Below, one piece after another: positions 43,564 through 53,560 of a stretch of 64,000 nucleotides of DNA. Position 1 is the stretch's first letter. The number at the start of each line of letters is the position of its first letter. The position numbers and the translations under genes were made by a program. Source of the DNA: Dyadobacter beijingensis DSM 21582 (GTDB lineage: Bacteria; Bacteroidota; Bacteroidia; Cytophagales; Spirosomataceae); the NCBI RefSeq assembly GCF_000382205.1, contig NZ_KB907787.1:659176-723175 (forward strand), given 5' to 3'. The notes below the pieces were generated by a model. That model was given only the letters and a program-made list of their open reading frames with translations. It did no database searches and was not told the origin of the DNA.

Positions 43564-43814
43564 CGAAAAAATTAATTTTTAATTTATCAATAGTTAAAGG
43601 GCAACTGGCTTCGAGAACGAAAAGCAATATAGGTTAGTTTCTGCTTATATCGCGGTATTGTTCCCGGTTGCATGGCACAAATTTGAATATTTCACCGAAT
43701 AATCCTTGTCAATTTCGGCGATAAATTATCGAAAAATGCGACAGCCAGCGATGCCGTCAAGTGATTACATTGCAGCATTAAAAACCTCGTACCCACGCAT
43801 TATAATCGGACATT

Positions 43815-44186
43815 ATGAACGTGACATCCAATTTATCAGAAAAAATCAGACAGATCCGCCTGCAAAAAGGACTGTCGCAGGAAAATATGGCAGACATGCT
43901 GGGCTTGTCGACGACGGCTTACGGGGACATCGAGCGCGGCCGCACGGAACTGTCGGTTTCAAGGCTGGAGAATGTGGCGAAGCTGCTGGACGTGCCGCTG
44001 CCCGAACTGCTCGGCATCGACATCACGATGTCGGAAACGGAATGGCTCCGCCAGGAAAACACGCGCTTACTGGCCGAGAACCGCCGCCTGCAGAACGAGG
44101 TCGATCAGCTGAAAACCAAGTTCCGCCAGCTTTTCGGGGAAGGTGTGCTGCGGATAGGTGATGAGCGTACGCGCATCGGGTTTTAA
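43815..44186 (+). CDS. XRE-family transcriptional regulator with C-terminal coiled coil
   Basis: 123 residues. The N-terminal helix-turn-helix of the Cro/C1 type (residues about 8-62) contains QKGLSQENMADMLGLSTTAYGDIERG. A Leu/Glu/Asn-rich coiled coil follows (residues 74-103, EWLRQENTRLLAENRRLQNE), then a short tail. Likely a dimeric DNA-binding protein. It is transcribed in the opposite direction to tig and clpP, which flank it. Target genes are unknown; the placement inside the tig-clpP-clpX group hints at a stress link but does not prove one. Confidence 0.85.
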   Translation: MNVTSNLSEKIRQIRLQKGLSQENMADMLGLSTTAYGDIERGRTELSVSRLENVAKLLDVPLPELLGIDITMSETEWLRQENTRLLAENRRLQNEVDQLKTKFRQLFGEGVLRIGDERTRIGF

Positions 44187-44205
44187 TGCATTAGTTGTAA
44201 ACCAA

Positions 44206-44240
44206 AAAAACACCGTTCGGTTGTCCCGGACGGTGTTTTT
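44206..44240. terminator. Bidirectional terminator between XRE gene and tig
   Basis: CACCGTTCGG (44211-44220) pairs with CCGGACGGTG over 10 bp with one G-U pair, flanked by AAAAAAA and TTTTTT. It serves both convergent genes. Confidence 0.87.
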
Positions 44241-44262
44241 TATATGCTAAAAGAAACTTCGA

Positions 44263-45609
44263 TTAAGCTTCCGCTTCCACTTCGCCTTTCGCCAGTTTCT
44301 CGAACTCTGAAACCTCTACGGTCTGCTCGTCAGTGCTTACCTGGCCGCGGATTACTTCGAGCACTTTGTTGTCGAACACCTGGTTGAACACGCTCGTATA
44401 GTTATCCCGTTCTTTGTCTGCAAGGTAGCCTTGCGCCACGCGGTCGATCGTTTCGCGCATCGATTCGTCGTCGCCGTAGATACCGAACTGCCCTTTTACC
44501 ATCTCACGGGTAAAAGCGAGGATTTCAGGGTATTCTACTTTTACTTCCGATTGGTCGGCGATTTTATTTTTGATGAGGCTCAGTTTCAAAGATTTCGCGA
44601 AATCACCGAACTGCTCGTCGATCTGCTCGCGGGTGAACTTGCCTTCGTTGGTGCGTTCCAGCCAGTCTTTAAGGAATTCCTCAGGCAGCTCGATGGAAAT
44701 GCTGTCCAGCAATGCATTCTCGATATCGCGGCGGAGCAATGCTTCGGTTTCGCGCTCGTAGTTGCTTTTGATGATTTCAAGTACCTTCTCGTTGAACTGC
44801 TCTTCGTTTTCAACTTGTCCCGGTCCCAAAACCTTATCGAAGAATTCTTGCGTCAATGCGGCTGGTGCAGAGCGGGTTACGTCCTCGACGGTCAATGTAT
44901 AGTCGCCTGAAAGTTCCGCCACGTCGTCTTTTTTCTTACCGGTTACGTGGGCGATCGCCGATTCATCGGTGAATGTATCCTTGATGTCGAAAGTAACTAC
45001 ATCGCCTTTTTTCACGCCGTTGAATTTCGCAGCGGCTTCCTCTTTCACCTGCTTGGTGGGAATAGCGGTGCGGGTAGTGAATTCGCCTTGTGTCAATTCA
45101 CCGAAAACCATATCGCCGGCTTCGCTCACTTCCGGATGGATGCTGTCGGCGAAACGCTCGCGGAGGCTATCCACAGTTTTAGTAAGCTCTGCATCGTCTA
45201 CATTAATCGCGTAACGCTTGATGGCAGGCAGTTCCGAAAGGTTTGCTTCGAAATCGGAAGCGATACCGAGGTCGTAGCTGAACTCGAATGAGCTGGGGGT
45301 ATCCCAGTTTACTTCGGCAGCCTTGTCGCGATCGGGTACGGGATCACCTACTACCTGCAATTTGTTTTCGCGGATGTAGGTGCTTACGGCGTTGCTGAGG
45401 ATGTTGTTCACCTCGTCAACCAGAATGCTTTTACCATACATGCGTTGGATCACATGGGATGGTACTTTGCCAGGACGAAATCCTTTCAGGTTCACGCGTT
45501 TCGAATAATCCTTGATCGTTTTATCAACTTTGGGCTGATAATCTTCCTTGGTCAACGTTATTTTCAGAGAGGCTAAGGTCGGCGAACTCTTTTCTAACAA
45601 TACTTCCAT
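44263..45609 (-). CDS. tig: Trigger factor
   Basis: 448 residues. The ribosome-binding domain contains KGFRPGKVPSHVIQRMYG, equivalent to the GFRxGKxP signature. The middle part, which in the family is a PPIase domain, is altered (GDMVFGELTQGEF then a short region), as is common in Bacteroidetes. The C-terminal chaperone arms follow. It binds near the ribosome exit and shields nascent chains. A tRNA-Leu gene and terminator are just upstream. Confidence 0.93.
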   Translation of the reverse strand: MEVLLEKSSPTLASLKITLTKEDYQPKVDKTIKDYSKRVNLKGFRPGKVPSHVIQRMYGKSILVDEVNNILSNAVSTYIRENKLQVVGDPVPDRDKAAEVNWDTPSSFEFSYDLGIASDFEANLSELPAIKRYAINVDDAELTKTVDSLRERFADSIHPEVSEAGDMVFGELTQGEFTTRTAIPTKQVKEEAAAKFNGVKKGDVVTFDIKDTFTDESAIAHVTGKKKDDVAELSGDYTLTVEDVTRSAPAALTQEFFDKVLGPGQVENEEQFNEKVLEIIKSNYERETEALLRRDIENALLDSISIELPEEFLKDWLERTNEGKFTREQIDEQFGDFAKSLKLSLIKNKIADQSEVKVEYPEILAFTREMVKGQFGIYGDDESMRETIDRVAQGYLADKERDNYTSVFNQVFDNKVLEVIRGQVSTDEQTVEVSEFEKLAKGEVEAEA

Positions 45610-45660
45610 GTTTCGCTATGCTATGGTAAAAACCTTGTGTTACATTGATTTGAAAAAAAC

Positions 45661-45695
45661 AAAAATGCCCTCAAAACGATGTCCTGAGGGCATTT
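45661..45695 (-). terminator. Terminator after tRNA-Leu(UAG)
   Basis: AAATGCCCTCA (45663-45673) pairs perfectly with TGAGGGCATTT (45685-45695), 11 bp with an 11-base loop. It ends the tRNA transcript before tig. Confidence 0.82.
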
Positions 45696-45774
45696 GACGG
45701 GTTTCAATACTACGGAGCAGTTCATCTTTCCAAACAAACAGGAATCTGACGCCCCGTCATTCCCTTGTATTTTG

Positions 45775-45856
45775 TACGGGCGGAGGGAATCGAACCCCCA
45801 CGCCTTGCGGCACTAGATCCTAAGTCTAGCACGTCTACCAGTTCCGCCACGCCCGC
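45775..45856 (-). tRNA. tRNA-Leu (anticodon UAG)
   Basis: The minus strand folds as a class II tRNA: acceptor GCGGGCG with CGCCCGT, D-loop TGGTAGAC, anticodon stem CTAGA/TCTAG, loop CTTAGGA with TAG at 45820-45822, a long variable arm and T-loop GGTTCGATTCC. The discriminator is A. CCA is not encoded (CAA follows), in contrast with the two tRNAs at 53.7-54 kb. Confidence 0.93.
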
Positions 45857-45899
45857 TCATTTTACCCCGCATTTCAACACGATCGTCGAATTGGGAGTG

Positions 45900-45931
45900 C
45901 AAAGGTATTCCTAATTTTTCAAAACATGCAA
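45900..45931 (-). promoter_or_regulatory. Promoter of tRNA-Leu(UAG)
   Basis: Minus strand: TTG (45931-45929), 21 bases, TACCTTTG (45907-45900), 44 bases before the tRNA 5' end. Confidence 0.7.
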
Positions 45932-45947
45932 ATTATTTTCAAAATTT

Positions 45948-45955
45948 TATCTTTG
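45948..45955 (+). promoter_or_regulatory. Candidate -7 box for rsh
   Basis: TATCTTTG matches TAnnTTTG, 70 bases before the GTG start. No TTG at the standard spacing. Confidence 0.4.
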
Positions 45956-46024
45956 GGTAAAAGTATGTTGAAAAATGTCGCCAAAATTTGTTATTTTGGT
46001 GAAGCGTACTAATAAGAAATAGCA

Positions 46025-48313
46025 GTGGAGCAACTGGTTGAATCCCTCAACATAGACCTGGAACAGGAGCGTAAGGATATCCTCAAAAAATACCGCCGAC
46101 TTTTAAGGACAGCCAAACCTTTTTTGAAGGATAATGATGCTAAATTAATCAAAAAAGCCTTTTATACGTCCGTCGAAGCGCATAAGGACATGCGCAGGCG
46201 GTCGGGCGAGCCGTATATCTACCACCCGCTCGCGGTGGCGCAGATCGTCGTGGAGGAGATCGGGCTCGGTACTACCGGCATCGTGGCGGCATTGCTGCAC
46301 GACGTCGTGGAGGATACCGATATGGGCATCGACGACATCGAGCGCCTGTTCGGTAAAAAGGTAGCCAAGATCATCGACGGGCTGACGAAGATCTCGGGCC
46401 GTTTCGAATACGGCTCCTCGCAGCAGGCCGAGAATTTCCGCAAGATGCTGCTCACGCTGTCGGACGACGTGCGCGTGATCCTCGTAAAGCTCGCCGACCG
46501 CCTGCACAATATGCGGACGCTCGACAGCATGCCGCGCGACAAGCAGCTCAAAATCGCTTCGGAAACGATATTCATTTACGCGCCGCTGGCGCACCGGCTC
46601 GGGCTGTACAGCATCAAGTCGGAGCTCGAAGAGCTGTATTTGAAATACACCGAGCCCCAGGAGTACCGGGCCATTGCGCGGAAGCTGCGGGAGACCAAAA
46701 ACACCCGTGACCGCTTCATTTCGAAGTTTATGGAGCCGATCGCGCAGGACCTGGAAGCGGTAGGGCTGAATTTTATCCTCAAAGGCCGCCCGAAATCGAT
46801 TTATTCGATCTGGAACAAAATGCGCAAGCAGAACAAGCCTTTCGAGGAAATATATGACCTTTTCGCGATCCGGATCGTGCTGGAATCACCGCCGGAAAGC
46901 GACCGCGAAAAGGCGATCTGCTGGCAGGCGTATTCCATTGTAACAGACCATTATAAGCCCAACCCCGACCGGCTGAAAGACTTTTTGAGCACGCCCCGGG
47001 CCAATGGGTACCAGTCGCTGCACTCGACGGTGATGAGCAAGAGCGGGCAATGGGTGGAGGTGCAGATCCGCACCTCGCGCATGGACGAGATCGCCGAGAA
47101 GGGTTACGCCGCGCACTGGAAATACAAAGGCAACGATACCAAGGTCAAAGGCAATATCGAGCAATGGATCACCCAGGTGCGCGAGACGTTGGAGAATGGT
47201 TTTGGCGATAAAACGGCGGCTATCGAGTTCCTGGACGAGTTTCGCAGCAACCTTTTCAATGAAGAGGTATTTGTATTCACCCCAAAAGGCGAGCTGAAGG
47301 TATTGCAGGCGGGCTCTACCGCGCTTGACTTTGCATTCGACATCCACTCCGAGGTAGGCGCGCATTGCATGGCGGCGAAAGTGGGAGGGATTCTCGTGCC
47401 GATCAGCTATGTGCTCAACAATGGCGACCAGATCGAGATCATCACGTCCAGCAAGCAGAAACCGAACGAGGACTGGCTGCGGATCGTGGTCACGTCCAAA
47501 GCACGCGCGCGGATCAAGGATTTCCTGAAAGAGGAAAACCGCCGGTACGAAACGGACGGACGCCAATTGGTCGAGAAAAAACTCAAAATACTGGGCATGG
47601 ACGCTACCGCCGAGGTAATGAACCAGCTCCGGGCATTTTTTGAATGCAAAACGACGACGGACTTCTTCTACCGGATCGGCAAGGGGTACATTCCGATCGA
47701 CGACCTGAAAAGGTTCAAGCGCGACCGCGATGCGAAGGATAAAAAGGCGGCGGAAAATGGTGCGGCAAGCAACACGCCGCCGGTTGCCGGAAGCGATGGC
47801 AAGACGCTGACGAAATATTTGAAACAGATCCACGGCGACCGTGCGGATAGCGATATGCTGCTCATCGGCGACGATATGGATAAAATAGATTACAAACTCG
47901 CCCAATGCTGCAACCCAATTGCCGGCGACGACGTGTTCGGGTTTGTGACAATCAACGAGGGCATTAAAATACACCGCACTACCTGCCCGAATGCTGCCGA
48001 ACTGATGTCCAAACACGGCAACCGCATTATCAAGGCCAAATGGTCGGGTAAGGAAGAGGCGTTCCTGGCGGGGCTGTACTTGTCGGGTACCGACCGTGTG
48101 GGATTGGTGAACGACGTGACGCGGATCATTTCGAATGAGCTGCACATCAACATGCGCGGGCTGACGATCGATACCAAGGACGGTGTCTTCAATGGCGATA
48201 TCAAGCTTTACGTGCAGGACACCAGGCACCTGGATGTGCTCATCGCGAAGCTGGAACAGGTTGAAGGCGTGTACAATGTCCAGCGCTTCGACACGAACCT
48301 GAGCGGGAAATAG
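46025..48313 (+). CDS. rsh: Bifunctional (p)ppGpp synthetase/hydrolase (RelA/SpoT family)
   Basis: 762 residues from a GTG start at 46025. The hydrolase HD domain is intact: His67 in IYHPLAVA and His92-Asp93 in LLHDVVEDTD. The synthetase domain shows GRPKSIYSIWNKM and NGYQSLHSTV. A TGS domain (FVFTPKGELKVLQAGSTALDFAF), a conserved-cysteine region (KLAQCCNPIAGDDVFGF) and an ACT domain at the end complete the long Rsh architecture. It makes and degrades the stringent-response alarmone. With both domains intact this is probably SpoT-like and bifunctional. Confidence 0.95.
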   Translation: MEQLVESLNIDLEQERKDILKKYRRLLRTAKPFLKDNDAKLIKKAFYTSVEAHKDMRRRSGEPYIYHPLAVAQIVVEEIGLGTTGIVAALLHDVVEDTDMGIDDIERLFGKKVAKIIDGLTKISGRFEYGSSQQAENFRKMLLTLSDDVRVILVKLADRLHNMRTLDSMPRDKQLKIASETIFIYAPLAHRLGLYSIKSELEELYLKYTEPQEYRAIARKLRETKNTRDRFISKFMEPIAQDLEAVGLNFILKGRPKSIYSIWNKMRKQNKPFEEIYDLFAIRIVLESPPESDREKAICWQAYSIVTDHYKPNPDRLKDFLSTPRANGYQSLHSTVMSKSGQWVEVQIRTSRMDEIAEKGYAAHWKYKGNDTKVKGNIEQWITQVRETLENGFGDKTAAIEFLDEFRSNLFNEEVFVFTPKGELKVLQAGSTALDFAFDIHSEVGAHCMAAKVGGILVPISYVLNNGDQIEIITSSKQKPNEDWLRIVVTSKARARIKDFLKEENRRYETDGRQLVEKKLKILGMDATAEVMNQLRAFFECKTTTDFFYRIGKGYIPIDDLKRFKRDRDAKDKKAAENGAASNTPPVAGSDGKTLTKYLKQIHGDRADSDMLLIGDDMDKIDYKLAQCCNPIAGDDVFGFVTINEGIKIHRTTCPNAAELMSKHGNRIIKAKWSGKEEAFLAGLYLSGTDRVGLVNDVTRIISNELHINMRGLTIDTKDGVFNGDIKLYVQDTRHLDVLIAKLEQVEGVYNVQRFDTNLSGK

Positions 48314-48440
48314 CCCTAATGAACCATTGCCGCTCCCAGGTGTTATTGAATTGGTAATTAATGAGGTAGCAAGACTATGCTTGCGAATGTGAGAGTGATT
48401 TAAGTAAAAAAGCGTATTTTCGCGCAAGATTATCAGAGAT

Positions 48441-48944
48441 ATGCCACAAGCCAGCAAACCAAATTTTGAGGCCGCAAAGAAAATTTTGACGGCTTACCTG
48501 GAAAATAAAGGACTTCGTAAAACGCCCGAGCGCTTTGCCATACTGGAAGAAATTTACACCAGGGAGGATCATTTCGATGTAGATGAGCTGTATATCAGCA
48601 TGAAAAACAAGCGTTACCGGGTGAGCCGCGCAACGGTTTACAATACGCTCGACGTCCTGGTTGATTGCGACCTGGTGACGAAGCACCAGTTTGGTAAAAA
48701 CCTCGCGCAATTCGAAAAGTCGTACGGTAACAAGCAGCACGACCACCTGATTTGTACAGATTGTCATAAAGTGATGGAATTCTGCGATCCGCGCATCCAA
48801 TCGATCCAGAACATGGTAGGAGAGATGCTCAATTTCAGCGTAATGCACCATTCGCTTATTTTCTACGGAAACTGTAACAAGGAAAACTGCCAGAACCGCA
48901 CGGAAGCACCGCGGGAAGCCACGGCAGTTTACGAAGACAGATAA
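48441..48944 (+). CDS. fur: Fur-family transcriptional regulator
   Basis: 167 residues. The winged-helix domain includes NKGLRKTPERFAILEEIY and RVSRATVYNTLDVLVDCDLV. The metal site contains KQHDHLICTDCHKVMEFCDP with one CxxC, and a late CNKENC. It has one more extended C-terminus than the Zur-like protein at 34 kb. Iron or peroxide sensing (Fur or PerR) is most likely. It is on the same strand as rsh and purA but separated by 127 and 78 bases. Confidence 0.88.
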   Translation: MPQASKPNFEAAKKILTAYLENKGLRKTPERFAILEEIYTREDHFDVDELYISMKNKRYRVSRATVYNTLDVLVDCDLVTKHQFGKNLAQFEKSYGNKQHDHLICTDCHKVMEFCDPRIQSIQNMVGEMLNFSVMHHSLIFYGNCNKENCQNRTEAPREATAVYEDR

Positions 48945-48956
48945 TTATCACGATCA

Positions 48957-48984
48957 GGCCCGGTAATGCGCACATTGCCGGGCC
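48957..48984 (+). terminator. Strong hairpin between fur and purA
   Basis: GGCCCGGTAATG (48957-48968) pairs with CATTGCCGGGCC (48973-48984) over 12 bp with one G-U pair and a 4-base loop. There is no T-run, so it may be a Rho-type end or a purA leader hairpin. Confidence 0.5.
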
Positions 48985-49022
48985 GCTTACACCATATAAG
49001 TTTCAGTAATCCAATATCTTGA

Positions 49023-50318
49023 ATGAAAGTTGACGTACTACTTGGTCTTCAATGGGGAGACGAGGGAAAAGGAAAAATTGTGGATGTCCTGGCGCCACGC
49101 TACCAGGTTGTAGCCCGTTTTCAGGGTGGGCCAAATGCCGGACACACATTGGAGTTTGACGGTATCAAACACGTGCTGCACCAGATCCCGTCGGGGATTT
49201 TCCGCAGCGATATCCAGAATATCATCGGTAACGGCGTCGTGCTCGATCCGGTTGTGTTCAAAAGGGAAATCGAAGGATTGGCAAAATACAACCTCGACCT
49301 GTTCAGCAATCTGTTTGTTTCCAAAAAAGCTTCCATTATCGTTCCTACCCACGCCCTGCTCGACGCCGCTTACGAGCGTTCGAAAGGCGATTCCAAGATC
49401 GGTTCGACATTGCGGGGTATCGGTCCTGCTTACCAGGACAAAGTGGCGCGCCTGGGCTTGCGCGTAGGCGACGTGCTATCGCCTAATTTCGCAGCCAAAT
49501 ACAAAAAACTGGTAGACGCGCATAAGGTAATCCTCGATTTCTATTCATTTGACTACTCGGAAACACTACCGGCCGCCGAAGAAAAATTCTTCGACGCGAT
49601 CGATTTCATGAAGCAATTCACGCTCGTGAACAGCGAATATGTGGTTAATGATGCATTGAGTGCAGGTAAAACCGTGTTGGCGGAAGGTGCGCAAGGTTCA
49701 TTGCTCGACATCGATTTCGGTTCATACCCATTCGTGACCAGCTCTACCACCATGACAGCCGGCGCTTCAACCGGATTGGGCATTGCGCCGCGCCAGATCG
49801 GCGAAGTCTTCGGGATTTTCAAAGCGTACTGCACACGTGTCGGTAGCGGTCCGTTCCCCACTGAATTGAACGACGAAGTAGGCGAGGAAATCCGTAAGGA
49901 AGGCCGTGAGTTCGGTGCTACCACCGGTCGCCCGCGCCGTACCGGCTGGCTCGACCTGCCTGCATTGAAATATGCGATCATGATCAACGGCGTAACCCAG
50001 CTGATTATGATGAAAGTGGATGTTCTGACGATTTTCGATAACATCAGGGTTTGTACCCATTATCGCCTTGCGGATGGTACTTTGACAGACCAGCTCCCGT
50101 ACGACCTTTGCGACGAAGCCGTAGAGCCGGTTTACAAAGATTTCAAAGGCTGGCAGACTTCGCTGGACGGTGTTCGGGATTTTGACGCCATCCCCGCGGA
50201 GCTGAATGCATATGTGAAGTTCCTCGAAGAAGAATTGAACCTGCCGATTACATTCATTTCAACCGGCCCTGACCGTGAAGCGCTGATCAGCCGTGAGGCG
50301 GCGGCTGCGGAAGCATAG
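49023..50318 (+). CDS. purA: Adenylosuccinate synthetase
   Basis: 431 residues, full length. The GTP loop GDEGKGK is at residues 12-18. Other family blocks are FQGGPNAGHTLEF, GSTLRGIGPAYQDKVAR, EGAQGSLLDIDFGSYPFVTSS and GATTGRPRRTGWLD. It converts IMP and aspartate to adenylosuccinate using GTP, the first committed step to AMP. Confidence 0.97.
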   Translation: MKVDVLLGLQWGDEGKGKIVDVLAPRYQVVARFQGGPNAGHTLEFDGIKHVLHQIPSGIFRSDIQNIIGNGVVLDPVVFKREIEGLAKYNLDLFSNLFVSKKASIIVPTHALLDAAYERSKGDSKIGSTLRGIGPAYQDKVARLGLRVGDVLSPNFAAKYKKLVDAHKVILDFYSFDYSETLPAAEEKFFDAIDFMKQFTLVNSEYVVNDALSAGKTVLAEGAQGSLLDIDFGSYPFVTSSTTMTAGASTGLGIAPRQIGEVFGIFKAYCTRVGSGPFPTELNDEVGEEIRKEGREFGATTGRPRRTGWLDLPALKYAIMINGVTQLIMMKVDVLTIFDNIRVCTHYRLADGTLTDQLPYDLCDEAVEPVYKDFKGWQTSLDGVRDFDAIPAELNAYVKFLEEELNLPITFISTGPDREALISREAAAAEA

Positions 50319-50340
50319 TAGTTGAAGTATTTCAATATGA

Positions 50341-50380
50341 AAAGAGCCCTTGAATGTTCATCATTCGAGGGCTCTTTGTT
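50341..50380. terminator. Bidirectional terminator between purA and the SNF2 gene
   Basis: AAAGAGCCCTTGAATG (50341-50356) and CATTCGAGGGCTCTTT (50362-50377) make a 16-bp stem with one G-U pair and loop TTCAT. Confidence 0.9.
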
Positions 50381-50399
50381 TTAGTAATGTAGATTCAGA

Positions 50400-53342
50400 T
50401 TAAGAAAGCAGGTTCAAAACATCCTCCCGCGTCAGCGATTTGATAAAGCCTTCTTCGCTCGAAATCAGATCATCGGCCAGCTGCTTCTTAGAGCGCTGCA
50501 ATGCGAGAATCTTCTCTTCCACGGAATTTTTGGTGATAAACTTATAAGTGAATACCGTCCTATCCTGGCCAATGCGATGCGCACGATCGACGGCCTGTGC
50601 TTCGATGGCCGGGTTCCACCAGGGGTCGAGGATAAAAACGTAATCCGCGGCCGTGAGGTTGAGCCCTAATCCGCCAGCTTTCAGAGAAATGAGGAATATT
50701 TTAATGTTCTGGTCATTCTGAAAGGATTCTACCTGCTCCTGGCGGTCGCGGGTAGCGCCGTCAAGGTAGGCATAGGTGATCTCCTTTTCATCGAGGTAAT
50801 GCCGGAATAGATCGAGGTGTTTAATGTATTGGCTGAAAATCAATATCTTATGGTCCTCGCTCATCACGGTTTGCAGCTTGTACAGCACATCTTCAAACTT
50901 CCCTGAATCATGCGCATATTCCGGATCGACCATAACCGGGTGGTTGGCGAGCTGCCGCAGCTTGGTAAGGCCCTGCAAAACAACGAGCTGCGATTTGGAA
51001 ATGCCTTCCGAATCAATGCTTTGCAGTATAAGATTGCGATAGTAGGCCTTGGCTTCCTCGTAAGCCTTTTCCTGCTCATCGGACATGTCGCAGTATTGAA
51101 TGCTTTCCACCTTCTCGGGAAGGTCGGTTGCCACCTGTGATTTTAATCTCCTTAAAATAAATGGTTTAATGAGGTTATATAGGCGCTTGGACTTTTCTTC
51201 GTCGCCTTTCTTCTCGATCGGCACCTGGAATTCGTCCCTGAAAAATGCCTGCGTGCCCAGCAACCCCGGGTTCACAAACGACATTTGCGACCAGAGATCG
51301 AGAGTATTGTTTTCAATGGGCGTGCCGGTCAGTACGAGCCGCTGGGCGGAATTAAGGCGCCTTACGGCTTTTGTAATGATGGATCCCGGATTTTTAATGG
51401 CCTGCGATTCATCGAGGATCACGTAATTGAACCGGTAATCCTCCATAATATCGATATCGAGGCGTACAATGCCGTAGGACGTCAGAATGAGGTCATAATT
51501 GTCGAATAGGGCGGTGTCCTTCTCGCGGTTGGTGCCCGTGTACAGGAGCACACGCAGGTCCGGCGTGAACTTGCTTGATTCCAGCTGCCAGTTGTAGAGC
51601 AGGGAGGTAGGCATGATGAGGATAGAGGGCCGGTCTGCACCGCCTTCTTTCTCGGATTGCAGCAATGCGAGCGTCTGCACCGTTTTACCCAAGCCCATAT
51701 CATCGGCCAGGCAGCCGCCGAAACGGTATTGTTTTAAAAACCGCAGCCAGTCGTAACCGGTTTTCTGGTAAGGCCGCAGCAGGCCCTGGAAATGCGCCGG
51801 GGCTACGGCAGGCTCAATATGCTGGAAATTCCGAAGATTTTCGAGCTTTCGGCTGATGACGGCGGTCGCCAGGTTGTCTTCTTTGAGTTCCTGCACCAAT
51901 GCAAGATGGTGCATTCGCAGGCGCAGCTGGTCGTCGTCATGGCTGCTTTCCGTAAATGAGAAGAACTCGGAGTATTTGGTGAACCACCATTCGGGGATCA
52001 CCGCGATCTCGCCATTGGGTAGCAGGAATTCTTTTTTGCGGTGTAAAATGTAGTTGCGAAGCTGGATAAAAGGTATCTCAAACTCGCCGAAAATGACCTT
52101 TGCATTGATATCGAACCAGTCGCGTCCTTCCTGGATCGAAATGTCGAGCGAGGAATAGCCCAGGAAATAGCGCTTGGAATCGGCCGTATTCTGCCGTACG
52201 ATAATGCCGTGCTCCGCCAACGCGATCGCATTGCCTTGCAGCCATCCGAATGCCTCGGATTTGGGCATTTGAACCTTGCCGTTCCGGATATTCAGGCCCA
52301 TGTCCTTCAAGGTGCGGACATGCTGGCCTTCGACCTCGATATTTCTTTTAACCTTATTGAAAAAATACTCGTTACCCTTCTTTTCCATATGCACGCTCGA
52401 AGCATGCGCGAAGCTGTCGTAATGAAACGAAAAGCCCGCATACTGGAAGGAGAGCTCGAAAGCCACGTCATTGTCCTCTTCTTCCATCACCTCCACATCC
52501 TCATTGTCCTGGAAAAGCACGGCGGATTTCTTCGGATTGGATGAAAACTCCGAAATTGTCAGGATCGTTTTCGGTAGCGACGACACATTTCGGATCTCGA
52601 AACCGCGGGCTACCACATCGTATGACGCGATGAGCGGCGCTACGAACCGGCCATAATATTGCTCCTCAACCTGCCCCGGAATGGCGATGAACTTCTTGGC
52701 GAGGAAAGGTTTGATCTTTTTGCCGTCCACGTTGCCTTCAAAGTGGTACAAATGGCCGTCGAGCACGAGCCAGGCAGGATCTTCGCCAATCAGGAATGCA
52801 TTTTTGTACTGGAAATCCAGCTTTTGCATTTTGTGCCGGATCGTGGGGAAATAATGCGTATTATCCTCATTGCGAATGAAATGGAAGCGGATCGTCGCCT
52901 TTTCATTCTCCCAGATGACGGGCTTCCACAGCGGGTTGCCGTCGTTGCCCATGATGAAAATATCCTTGCCGGCCAGCCGTTCAAGAATGCGCGATTTGCA
53001 GTTTTCAAGATAGCCGGCAATTGTTTCCTGGATGGTTTTGTCACCTTTTTGCTGATCGTATACCTTCAAAAAGAAGTCGACTGCATTCAATTTTTTGGGA
53101 TTGTACTTTTTGAGAACGGCGTCCTGCTGGATGTCGTCGATGAGCTTCACGAGTTCAAAATCCCTGGTGTCGAGCCCGGAACGAAATTCCTTGATGTTTT
53201 TGGAAGAAATGTTCTGGATCTGAAATGAAAAATCGCCCTGGCTGGTCAGCTGGACGACGAATGCCTCGAAGATATACCCCAGATACTCGTGGTTAAGAAT
53301 TGAATAGACAATTTTAAACGGCTCTGAGGGAGAAACTTTCAT
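50400..53342 (-). CDS. SNF2-family helicase-like ATPase
   Basis: 980 residues. The C-terminal half is a complete SNF2 ATPase: Walker A DDMGLGKTVQ, the VILDESQAIKN Walker B variant, SAQRLVLTGTPIENN, and motif VI VDRAHRIGQDR. The N-terminal half (about 480 residues) is not recognised and may be a Bacteroidetes-type accessory domain. It moves along DNA or removes proteins from DNA or RNA polymerase. No restriction or other defence genes adjoin, so a housekeeping or transcription-recycling role (as in RapA/HepA) is more likely than phage defence. A candidate -7 box TATATTTG lies at 53427-53434 on the minus strand. Confidence 0.88.
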   Translation of the reverse strand: MKVSPSEPFKIVYSILNHEYLGYIFEAFVVQLTSQGDFSFQIQNISSKNIKEFRSGLDTRDFELVKLIDDIQQDAVLKKYNPKKLNAVDFFLKVYDQQKGDKTIQETIAGYLENCKSRILERLAGKDIFIMGNDGNPLWKPVIWENEKATIRFHFIRNEDNTHYFPTIRHKMQKLDFQYKNAFLIGEDPAWLVLDGHLYHFEGNVDGKKIKPFLAKKFIAIPGQVEEQYYGRFVAPLIASYDVVARGFEIRNVSSLPKTILTISEFSSNPKKSAVLFQDNEDVEVMEEEDNDVAFELSFQYAGFSFHYDSFAHASSVHMEKKGNEYFFNKVKRNIEVEGQHVRTLKDMGLNIRNGKVQMPKSEAFGWLQGNAIALAEHGIIVRQNTADSKRYFLGYSSLDISIQEGRDWFDINAKVIFGEFEIPFIQLRNYILHRKKEFLLPNGEIAVIPEWWFTKYSEFFSFTESSHDDDQLRLRMHHLALVQELKEDNLATAVISRKLENLRNFQHIEPAVAPAHFQGLLRPYQKTGYDWLRFLKQYRFGGCLADDMGLGKTVQTLALLQSEKEGGADRPSILIMPTSLLYNWQLESSKFTPDLRVLLYTGTNREKDTALFDNYDLILTSYGIVRLDIDIMEDYRFNYVILDESQAIKNPGSIITKAVRRLNSAQRLVLTGTPIENNTLDLWSQMSFVNPGLLGTQAFFRDEFQVPIEKKGDEEKSKRLYNLIKPFILRRLKSQVATDLPEKVESIQYCDMSDEQEKAYEEAKAYYRNLILQSIDSEGISKSQLVVLQGLTKLRQLANHPVMVDPEYAHDSGKFEDVLYKLQTVMSEDHKILIFSQYIKHLDLFRHYLDEKEITYAYLDGATRDRQEQVESFQNDQNIKIFLISLKAGGLGLNLTAADYVFILDPWWNPAIEAQAVDRAHRIGQDRTVFTYKFITKNSVEEKILALQRSKKQLADDLISSEEGFIKSLTREDVLNLLS

Positions 53343-53560
53343 CAGTATATCGTTGGCTGAGATTCATGTTGATGCCGAAGGAGCGCTTTCCATTTGCAGG
53401 AACACAACTTTCGGGTAGGGAAACTTCAAATATAACCTAAAACAACCCGAAATGAAAGAGCCATTTTGCCATTAGGTAAAAAATATTGTAGAATAAGTTT
53501 GAAGGAGCGTATCGGCATTTTTGTACGCCGGGCCGGCCTGCGCTTTTGCGTGTAGCGATC

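Noticed and set aside
50400-53342. SNF2 helicase as part of a phage-defence island
   Set aside because: Neighbours are purA, tRNAs and a TerC gene; no nuclease, methylase or other defence partner is adjacent.
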